A stretch of 8,302 bases of DNA from JBGPBY01 sp041481485 (GTDB lineage Bacteria > Acidobacteriota > Terriglobia > 20CM-2-55-15): the NCBI GenBank assembly GCA_041481485.1, contig JBGPBY010000330.1:1-8302 (forward strand), given 5' to 3'. Each line of letters starts with the position of its first letter. Positions within the stretch are counted from its first letter, which is position 1. A program made the translations under genes and the position numbers. The notes under the pieces were generated by a model. It was given only the letters and a program-made list of their open reading frames with translations, made no database searches and was not told the origin of the DNA. Positions 1-5,582 of the stretch are shown here, in pieces.

Positions 1-2111
1 CAGTCGAGCAATTCGGGATGAGTCGGCGGGGTGGACTGATTTCCAAGATCGTCGGGAGTGCTCACAAAGCCATCACCAAAATGATGTTGCCAGACGCGGT
101 TGACCATCACACGAGCGGTGAGCGCGTTGTTCTTGTTTGCAATGGCGTTCGCCAGCTCCAGTCTCCCGCTGCCGTTATGGAAAGCGGGACGATTGGATCC
201 AGACAGGATTTCCAGAAAACGGCGAGGCACCACATTGCCTGGCGTCTCCACTTGTCCGCGCAGGAGAATCGGCGAATCCTTCGGCGTCGGGCTGTCGCTA
301 AGAATATTTGCGCGCGCCGGAGCGCCGGGATCCACAAGATCGAGCATGTCGCTCTGTTCGCGGAGCTGAAAAAACTGATTGCGCGTGCGCGGGGGCAGAA
401 GGCGCAGCACAGCGTCCATCAGTGTGTTCGACAACGTGTTTTCGAATTCCGGGTCTGTACGCGCAAACAACTTGCCATAGATATTGGCGACTTCTTCGAG
501 TGAGCCAGGCGTTCGGCCCTTGAATGCCTGCAATACAACGGGGCTGAGGACCGCGGCGCGCTCCTTTTCATATTGATTGGCCAGCACGCGAGGAGCCTGT
601 TGGCCAAAGCGTTCAGATGGGATTCGCGCCAGTGCGTTCCAGACTCCAAAAATGGCGACGGACGGCTTGGATCTCTGGCGGATAAATTTCACCCAGTTTT
701 CGAGCGACGTCGGCGGGGCTCCATATTTGGTCATGAAGGCATCACGCTTTTTCCCGTCGAGTTGGGTTGCATAGAGATAGACCCCGCCGAACTTTTTGTA
801 GTCGCCGAATACCTCCTTCATGTTCTGGTCGGTCGTGTTGTGGACGCGCTGGTCCATGTCGTTCCGCTTGACGAGGTAGTCCGCGTATTTTTCGTTCGTC
901 GGAGCGATTGTCGGTTTGACGGCAGGTTCGATCGAACTCGCAAAAATCCCGTAAAGCGAATAGTAGTCCGCAGTGGGAATGGGATCGAACTTGTGATCAT
1001 GGCAGCGGGCGCAGGTGACGGTCAGTCCCAGGAATCCCTTTGCCGTGACATCTATCCGATCATTGATTACATCGCTCATCTGGCCATTGAAGTGATCGCC
1101 GAGCGTCAGGAACCCCAAAGCGGCCAGTGACGGAGAGTTCTTTACATTGGTCAGCTTGTCGGCAGCGAGCTGCTCACGAATGAACTGGTCATACGGCAGA
1201 TCATCATTGAATGCCTTGATGACGTAATCGCGATAAGTCCACGCGTTGGGATATACCGAACTTTCGCGCTGCCGGTTCGATTGACCTTTGGTATCCGAAT
1301 ACCGCGCCACGTCGAGCCAGTGCCGTCCCCAGCGTTCGCCATAGCGTGGCGACGCCAGCAGCACATCTACAACTTTTTCGAAGGCGTTCGGAGAATTATC
1401 GGCGATGAATGCATTCACCTGTTCCGGTGCTGGTGGAAGACCGATCAGATCGAAATATGCGCGGCGGATCAGTGTCCGTTTGTCGGCCGGCTCATTACCG
1501 CTCATTCCGTCGGCTTCGAGTTTAGAGAGAACGAAGCGGTCGATATCGTTCTTTACCCATGCACTTTCTTTGACGGACGGCGGCTTGGGATTCGTGACCG
1601 GCTTGAAAGCCCAGTGATCCTTCTTGTTTCCTCCGCCATAGGACACAACGTTTGTAGACGGCCGATCTGTACGCGGATCGGGCGTCCCCATTCGAACCCA
1701 ACTGACAAGGTCGTTGATCTGATCCGCCGAAAGCATCCCGGCGGGCGGCATTTGCAGACTCGAGTCCGTATAACGCACCGCCTGAATGAGCAGACTCTTG
1801 TCTGGATTTCCCGGCACAATCGCCGGTCCATCGGTTCCGCCCTTTTCCCATCCGCCCTTCCAATCCAGTTCCAATCCGGCCTTTGGTGCTCCGGTAGCGC
1901 CGCTGTGACACTTGTAGCAATTATCGGAAAAGATCGGACGGATCTTGCCTTCGAAGAAGTCGAGCTCGCTTTTGGTCGGCGGCTGCGTCTTCGAAGTCTG
2001 GGATTGAGGCATCGCGGCGACCACGAACGCAAGTAAACCGGTACCAAGAATAACGGCTGTCCGAATTAGCGCAGTGTAGTTTCGGCTTCGGAATCCCGTG
2101 GGGGGCCTCAT
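1..2111 (-). CDS. PSCyt1/DUF1549/DUF1553 cytochrome-type protein, 3' end cut by window edge
   Basis: An open frame of 703 codons without a stop leaves the window at its left edge. Residues 14-34 form a hydrophobic segment that reads as a signal peptide or membrane anchor. A first haem-binding-type motif, CYKCH (C65, C68, H69), lies in a Planctomycete cytochrome C (PSCyt1) domain of about residues 50-140. A DUF1549 domain follows (about 185-395), with RWGRHWLDVARYSDTKG near residue 260 and a second CxxCH (C367, C370, H371) in CARCHDHKFDPI. A DUF1553 domain begins near residue 617 (VETPGNVVPRRF) and includes ARVMVNRVWQHHFG near 665; its C-terminal part is missing. The biochemical role of this family is not established; extracytoplasmic redox or polysaccharide-related roles have been proposed. 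The start ATG overlaps the stop of the DUF1501 gene, and an AAAGG lies 9 nt upstream, so translational coupling is likely. Several short frames seen inside it are shadows; I found no frameshift. Confidence 0.93.
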   Translation of the reverse strand, partial: MRPPTGFRSRNYTALIRTAVILGTGLLAFVVAAMPQSQTSKTQPPTKSELDFFEGKIRPIFSDNCYKCHSGATGAPKAGLELDWKGGWEKGGTDGPAIVPGNPDKSLLIQAVRYTDSSLQMPPAGMLSADQINDLVSWVRMGTPDPRTDRPSTNVVSYGGGNKKDHWAFKPVTNPKPPSVKESAWVKNDIDRFVLSKLEADGMSGNEPADKRTLIRRAYFDLIGLPPAPEQVNAFIADNSPNAFEKVVDVLLASPRYGERWGRHWLDVARYSDTKGQSNRQRESSVYPNAWTYRDYVIKAFNDDLPYDQFIREQLAADKLTNVKNSPSLAALGFLTLGDHFNGQMSDVINDRIDVTAKGFLGLTVTCARCHDHKFDPIPTADYYSLYGIFASSIEPAVKPTIAPTNEKYADYLVKRNDMDQRVHNTTDQNMKEVFGDYKKFGGVYLYATQLDGKKRDAFMTKYGAPPTSLENWVKFIRQRSKPSVAIFGVWNALARIPSERFGQQAPRVLANQYEKERAAVLSPVVLQAFKGRTPGSLEEVANIYGKLFARTDPEFENTLSNTLMDAVLRLLPPRTRNQFFQLREQSDMLDLVDPGAPARANILSDSPTPKDSPILLRGQVETPGNVVPRRFLEILSGSNRPAFHNGSGRLELANAIANKNNALTARVMVNRVWQHHFGDGFVSTPDDLGNQSTPPTHPELLD

Positions 2112-3511
2112 GAGAGGATACCTTTCACGACTTCGCCGAAATTATCGGTTAGGCGAAAATCGCGGCCGTTATAGCGATACGTCAGCTTCGTATGGTCAAA
2201 TCCGAGCAGGTAAAGAATCGTCGCGTGCAGGTCGTGAATTGGAACCGGATCCTTTACGGCCTTGGCGCCGAATTCGTCAGTCGCACCGTAGACCGTTCCG
2301 CCCTTGACTCCGCCTCCAGCCAACCACATGCTGAATGCCTTGTTGTTGTGATCTCGTCCGGGATTGTCGTTGCCATTCTGATCGCGAGTTACGGTGCGGC
2401 CGAACTCCCCGCCCCAAATGACGAGAGTGCTGTCCAGCAGTCCGCGCTGTTTCAGGTCCGTGAGCAGACCTGCGGCGGGCTTATCGATTTCCTCAGCACT
2501 GGCCGGCAAACGATCTTCGATGTCCTGATGATGATCCCAGCCTCCCGCCCACACCTGGACAAATCGTACTCCGCGCTCGATCAGGCGCCGCGCAATCATC
2601 AGTTGTTTTCCCTGAGGCGTATCGGTGTACAGCGAATGAATACTCTGCGGCTCTTTGGAAAGATCGAACGCGTCAGTGGCTTCCATTTGCATGCGGTAAG
2701 CCATTTCGAACGATGCAATGCGCGCTTCGAGTTGCGGATCTTTCTGTAGGCTCTGGCTTTGAATCGTGTTTAGTTTCTGCACCAGATCGAGCTGACGCCG
2801 CTGTTCCTGGCGATTGAAGTATTCGTTGCGGATATTCTGGACCATCCCCTCGACCGTCGGCGCAGCCGTGCTGATGCTTGTGGCCTGCAGGTCGCCCGGC
2901 AGGAAGGCCGACCCCCAGTTCAAGGCTCCGCCCGGAGGCATACCGCCGTTGGGCCTTAGTGAAATATAACCAGGCATGTTTTCATTGGCGCTTCCGAGTC
3001 CGTAGAGTGCCCATGCGCCGACGCTCGGTTTGGCCATCCGCAACGATCCTGTATTCATCATCACCGTTGCGACATCGTGGGCAGGTATGTCTGTCTGCAT
3101 GGACCGGATTATTGTCATGTCATCCACATGCTCACCGATTGTTGAAAACACATCGCTGACTTCAATTCCGGATTTGCCATGCCTGGAAAACTTGAATGGC
3201 GATCCCATCGCCACGCCGCTAAGACCGGGAAGTGGTTTGTCATCCATTCTGGTCAGTTCCGGTTTCGGATCCCATGTGTCCACCTGCGACGGGGCCCCCT
3301 GGGCAAAAATGTGAATGACGTGTTTCGCCTTTGCCGGAAAATGCGTCGCCTTTACAGTTCCGGATTGAGCTGCAGCAGCGAGCACTTCGTCGGAGAGCAG
3401 GCTTGCCAGCCCCAACGCACCCAGACCCATCCCACAGCGGCTCAAGAATTGGCGCCGCGAGTTCACAGCTTCATTGAATTTCGCTTCGTCGCTGCATCGG
3501 CAGTTGCTCAT
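2108..3511 (-). CDS. DUF1501 domain protein with Tat signal
   Basis: The product is 467 residues from the ATG at 3511. I chose this start because an AGAGGTG lies 8 nt upstream; an in-frame ATG at 3541 would add 10 residues but has no good ribosome binding site. The N-terminus carries a twin-arginine motif (SRRQFL, R19 and R20) followed by a hydrophobic stretch ending near LSDEVLA, so export of a folded protein by Tat is expected. DUF1501 landmarks are present: HIFAQGAPSQVDTWDPKP (about 67-84), WGGEFGRT (366-373), GRDHNNKAFSMW (about 385-396) and HDLHATILYLLG (426-437). DUF1501 proteins have an alkaline-phosphatase/sulfatase-like fold by family knowledge, but no substrate is known. Genes of this family are habitually found beside DUF1549/DUF1553 genes, as here, where it is first in a two-gene operon with an ATGA overlap. 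Length is normal for the family and nothing looks broken. Confidence 0.94.
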   Translation of the reverse strand: MSNCRCSDEAKFNEAVNSRRQFLSRCGMGLGALGLASLLSDEVLAAAAQSGTVKATHFPAKAKHVIHIFAQGAPSQVDTWDPKPELTRMDDKPLPGLSGVAMGSPFKFSRHGKSGIEVSDVFSTIGEHVDDMTIIRSMQTDIPAHDVATVMMNTGSLRMAKPSVGAWALYGLGSANENMPGYISLRPNGGMPPGGALNWGSAFLPGDLQATSISTAAPTVEGMVQNIRNEYFNRQEQRRQLDLVQKLNTIQSQSLQKDPQLEARIASFEMAYRMQMEATDAFDLSKEPQSIHSLYTDTPQGKQLMIARRLIERGVRFVQVWAGGWDHHQDIEDRLPASAEEIDKPAAGLLTDLKQRGLLDSTLVIWGGEFGRTVTRDQNGNDNPGRDHNNKAFSMWLAGGGVKGGTVYGATDEFGAKAVKDPVPIHDLHATILYLLGFDHTKLTYRYNGRDFRLTDNFGEVVKGILS

Positions 3512-3561
3512 GACGTCTTCACCTCTTGTTCGATCAGACATGCCAGGCCTGACAGGAGTTT

Positions 3562-3585
3562 AAGATTTTCAAATCTTCGGCCGAA
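3562..3585. promoter_or_regulatory. Two adjoining palindromes upstream of the DUF1501 operon
   Basis: A 7-bp inverted repeat (AAGATTT at 3562-3568, AAATCTT at 3571-3577, 2-nt spacer) overlaps a perfect 10-bp palindrome TTCGGCCGAA (3576-3585). They lie 51-74 bp upstream of the DUF1501 start, where an operator would be expected. This is only a symmetry observation. I see no convincing sigma70 promoter on the minus strand: the best pair is TTTCCT/TATGTT with 17-nt spacing, which is weak. Confidence 0.3.
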
Positions 3586-3632
3586 CATAACATGGGGGCA
3601 TTATTCAGGAAATTCCGGTACGGGCCCCTCAC

Positions 3633-3646
3633 TGTAGGCGCGGTCT
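3633..3646. repeat. Left fragment of the REP-like palindrome split by the IS
   Basis: These 14 bases equal, with one mismatch (c at 3639), the reverse complement of 5381-5394 at the far side of the insertion sequence. Together with 5329-5394 they rebuild an 80-bp element with 29-bp inverted arms around a 22-nt centre. The match stops exactly after the CT at 3645-3646, so this is the left junction of the insertion. Confidence 0.8.
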
Positions 3647-3669
3647 CCCAAGAAACTTGCCCCGTATCC

Positions 3670-5061
3670 TCAAGAAAGATTAGGGACGGGTTGTTGACGA
3701 CTCACAAGTTCGAATCCGAGAGATGCCGCACGGCGGCGAAGATTACGCAGAGATCGTGCTTGTTGCTGGGCATCATAAGCGAGGGCCCCCGGGTCGTTAT
3801 AGACGAGTTCACCTTTGAGAACGCGATAGAACAGTATGGCAAGTTTGCGGGCCGTAGCGGTGAGGGCTTGAGGCTTGCCGATCCGTGCGGAGAGCCGCCG
3901 GTAGAAGGCGCCCAAAGCAGTTTCGGTGCGGGATAGGGACATGGCGGCCAAGCGGAAAACGGCCGCAGCGCGGTTGGCAGAGGATGGGGTGCGGGAGCTG
4001 AGCAGGCGTCCGCCGGAGATTCTGTTTTGCGGGGCCAGCGTGAGCCAGGAGGTGAAGTGCTTTTCGGTGGCCCATCGCCTCATATCGGTACCGATTTCGG
4101 AAATCACTTTCAGAGCGCTGCCCGGCGACATGCCGTTGAGCTGAGTGACATCGATACCGCCGGTCAGGTGATAGAGTGGAGCCCGGATTTCAAAGCGCGG
4201 TTCATTGTCGCGGGGCTTTCTGGAGACGCGCGCGTCAGGGATCGGAGTCGCGGGGCGATCGATCCGGGCAGTCAAAGTCTGGAGATGGGCGTCGATGGCG
4301 CGGTCGCAGGCGGCGATCTTGTCCTGAATCACGTCGAAGACTTCCAGATTCTGTTGAAGCAGGAAAAGATGCTCCGGCGTGTAGTGGCCGGTAAGGGCAG
4401 CGGCGATTTCGGCTTTGGAGGCCTTACAACGGCAATCGCGGTGTTCGGCCAAACGTAGAGGATCGCGGACCCCGGCAACGATATCCCGGAGGATGGCAAG
4501 CCCTGTCACGCCGGTGATGTCGCTGACCACCAGCGGCAATTGAAGATTCATTTGAATCAGCGCTTTCTGCATGCGCTGGATATAGATTCCGGCGGTCTCA
4601 ATCAAGCTCTCGCGGTGGCGGAGATAAGCGCGAAGGGCGGCAATACCGGCCGACGGCCGGAAACTGGCGCGCAACAGACCGACGCTGTGCAATTCGCGAA
4701 TCCATTCGCAATCGGAGACATCGGACTTCCGGCCAGCCACATTCTTCAGATGGCGGGCGTTGACCAACAACACCTCGATGCCACGTTCTTCCAAAATCTC
4801 GAAGACCGGAATCCAGTAGACCCCGGTGGCCTCCATCGCCACGCTGGTGATTCGGCAGGCCACCAGCCAGTCGGCCAAGGCGACCAGGTCTGCGGTGAAG
4901 GTGGAAAACGATCGAATCGGAACCGGATCACGATCCGGAGGTACAGAAACGAAATGCTCCGCCGAACCGCAATCAATGCCAGCAGCATTGAGGTTGATAC
5001 GTTCCAAAATGGATGGCGAAACACGGGGTCTGCCGGAAAACCTGCGTCGGTTGTTTTTCAT
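3670..5061 (-). CDS. IS110-family transposase (DEDD/serine RNA-guided recombinase)
   Basis: The product is 463 residues from the ATG at 5061. This start has a very strong GGAGGAG six bases upstream; an in-frame ATG at 5136 would extend it by 25 residues without support. The N-terminal RuvC-like domain shows the four acidic residues of the family: D30 in AAGIDCGS, E77 in AMEATGVYW, and D114 and D117 in KSDVSDCEW. A helical middle part follows. The C-terminal Transposase_20 domain (about 300-375) contains GMSPGSALKVISEIG and NRISGGR; S349 is my candidate for the catalytic serine. The protein is much longer than IS621 transposase (326 residues, from memory), mainly through a longer region around residues 200-300. 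It looks intact, so the element may be active. Members of this family recombine the element through a bridge RNA that pairs with donor and target DNA. Translation may be controlled by the hairpin over its ribosome binding site. Confidence 0.94.
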   Translation of the reverse strand: MKNNRRRFSGRPRVSPSILERINLNAAGIDCGSAEHFVSVPPDRDPVPIRSFSTFTADLVALADWLVACRITSVAMEATGVYWIPVFEILEERGIEVLLVNARHLKNVAGRKSDVSDCEWIRELHSVGLLRASFRPSAGIAALRAYLRHRESLIETAGIYIQRMQKALIQMNLQLPLVVSDITGVTGLAILRDIVAGVRDPLRLAEHRDCRCKASKAEIAAALTGHYTPEHLFLLQQNLEVFDVIQDKIAACDRAIDAHLQTLTARIDRPATPIPDARVSRKPRDNEPRFEIRAPLYHLTGGIDVTQLNGMSPGSALKVISEIGTDMRRWATEKHFTSWLTLAPQNRISGGRLLSSRTPSSANRAAAVFRLAAMSLSRTETALGAFYRRLSARIGKPQALTATARKLAILFYRVLKGELVYNDPGALAYDAQQQARSLRNLRRRAASLGFELVSRQQPVPNLS

Positions 5062-5093
5062 CGGATGCTCCTCCATACTTGCGAAAGCATCCG
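5062..5093 (-). promoter_or_regulatory. Hairpin masking the transposase ribosome binding site
   Basis: On the transcribed strand, CGGATGCT (5093 to 5086) can pair with AGCATCCG (5069 to 5062), whose last base directly precedes the ATG at 5061. The 16-nt loop holds most of the GGAGGAG (5074-5068), and the stem covers its last two bases and the whole spacer to the start codon. The 5' arm of this stem is also the 3' arm of a competing 14-bp long-range helix (5087-5100 with 5232-5245), so the two folds exclude each other. Confidence 0.65.
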
Positions 5094-5273
5094 GGAACAG
5101 GGAAGCGGCAAAAGGCATTCTCCCAAACGGGATCACGAACGCCTTAACGTTCGTGTCACCACTGATGTCGCCGCAATTCCCCGGACCACGCTATGACACG
5201 GGCTCGTCAAGCTCCATTGACGGTTCGGCCTCTGTTCCCGGATGCGCATTCATTCTAGGTGAATCTTGCCGGG
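5087..5273 (-). ncRNA. Candidate bridge RNA in the IS110 left end
   Basis: This 187-nt stretch is about the length of the IS621 bridge RNA. In transcript order it holds a hairpin with internal loop (5273-5237: CCCGG/CCGGG outside, ATTCA/TGAAT inside); a 6-bp hairpin (CGTCAA/TTGACG, 5222-5205); the target-like segment GTCATAG (5197-5191) followed by CGTGGTC (5190-5184); an 8-bp hairpin (CACGAACG/CGTTCGTG, 5155-5134); and the donor-like segments TTGGGAG (5126-5120) and GCCGCT (5109-5104). A 14-bp exact inverted repeat (5232-5245 and 5087-5100) can close the whole domain. Target-like before donor-like order agrees with known bridge RNAs. The 5' and 3' ends are guesses and I see no clear promoter. 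The short spacing between left and right guides differs from IS621, so guide assignment is tentative. Confidence 0.6.
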
Positions 5274-5326
5274 TAAGCGTTCCTGAGTTTCTCTCTCGAT
5301 GTCTCACGATCCATCGGGTAAGGCCG

Positions 5327-5394
5327 CTATGACCGCCCACAATTGACAGGCCTGCAATCCTCCGGATTGTGGGCGGTCATAGACCGCCCCTACA
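5327..5394. repeat. REP-like nested palindrome, main part right of the IS
   Basis: A 17-bp perfect inverted repeat (5327-5343 and 5366-5382) surrounds a 22-nt centre. The right arm is itself a palindrome: GGGCGGTC (5371-5378), ATA, GACCGCCC (5382-5389). Adding the 14 bases at 3633-3646 lengthens the outer arms to 29 bp with one mismatch, giving two inverted REP-like units, similar in design to a BIME. The unit at 5371-5389 is an intact copy of the sequence into which the IS inserted. Confidence 0.8.
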
Positions 5395-5464
5395 TTGGGG
5401 TTCCCATTCATTCATACATTCCATGACCGGGCAGTCCATTAATCTACAACCCGGCAGAATCGAG

Positions 5465-5488
5465 ATCGTGGGTGATCATAGACCGCAC
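5465..5488 (+). repeat. Degenerate extra REP-like unit
   Basis: These 24 bases match 5366-5389 at 20 positions, including the central ATCATAGACCGC-type core, but the left half of the inner palindrome is decayed (GGGTGATC instead of GGGCGGTC). It follows the intact unit by about 75 bp in the same orientation. It is probably an old copy of the same repeat; chance similarity is possible. Confidence 0.5.
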
Positions 5489-5503
5489 GCGCTCATGGAC
5501 CGA

Positions 5504-5533
5504 GTTGACAGCGGCCTTGTCAACGCCTGCAAT
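5504..5533 (+). promoter_or_regulatory. Sigma70-like promoter with overlapping dyad, for the TPR-fabD cluster
   Basis: A consensus -35 box TTGACA (5505-5510) is followed after 17 nt by TGCAAT (5528-5533), a 4/6 match to a -10 box. Transcription would start near 5540, about 40 nt before the first gene. The -35 box is one arm of a 7-bp inverted repeat, GTTGACA (5504-5510) and TGTCAAC (5518-5524), which could be an operator between the boxes. No regulator gene is visible nearby. Confidence 0.5.
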
Positions 5534-5582
5534 TCCAGCTTAAACTTAGTGGTTTCGAATTTCCGGGTTGGAGGATGCACTT

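Larger units (their letters stand above)
3645..5328 (-). mobile_element. Complete IS110-family insertion sequence in a REP-like target
   Basis: The boundaries are inferred from the interrupted palindrome, not from terminal repeats. Left flank homology ends after CT at 3645-3646 and right flank homology starts at CT at 5327-5328. The element is therefore 1,682 bp plus one extra copy of a 2-bp core. Relative to the minus-strand transposase, the left end (LE) is about 265 bp of non-coding DNA (5062-5326) and the right end (RE) only about 23 bp (3647-3669). This is the layout of the IS110 group, in which LE encodes the bridge RNA; IS1111-group elements have the long non-coding part downstream. 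I see no terminal inverted repeats, as usual for IS110. An 8-nt direct repeat CGGGTAAG occurs twice in LE (5270-5277 and 5315-5322). The insertion sits in the divergent intergenic region between the DUF1501 operon and the TPR-fabD cluster, and interrupts no gene. Confidence 0.88.

Noticed and set aside
573..1130. Plus-strand open frames in 1-2036, including 573-1130 and 1281-2036
   Set aside because: They are antisense to the DUF1549/DUF1553 gene, whose minus-strand frame is continuous with two CxxCH motifs; no recognisable domain in the plus-strand products.
818..2047. Possible frameshifts in the DUF1549/DUF1553 gene suggested by many short frames
   Set aside because: I followed one frame from 2111 to the left edge without a stop; CxxCH motifs at residues 65 and 367 and the DUF1553 motifs near 665 are all in the same frame.
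3584..3612. Sigma70 promoter for the DUF1501 operon (TTTCCT, 17 nt, TATGTT, minus strand)
   Set aside because: Only 3/6 and 4/6 matches to consensus; not enough to annotate as a promoter.
4540..5196. Plus-strand open frame of 218 codons across the transposase start and IS left end
   Set aside because: Antisense shadow of the transposase; no ribosome binding site or recognisable product.
3647..5326. IS1111-subgroup assignment of the element
   Set aside because: IS1111 elements have subterminal inverted repeats and the long non-coding part downstream of the transposase; here the downstream end is about 23 bp and the long part is upstream.
5329..5394. The strong hairpin as a rho-independent terminator
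   Set aside because: No T-run follows either arm, and the nested inverted units fit a REP-like repeat better.
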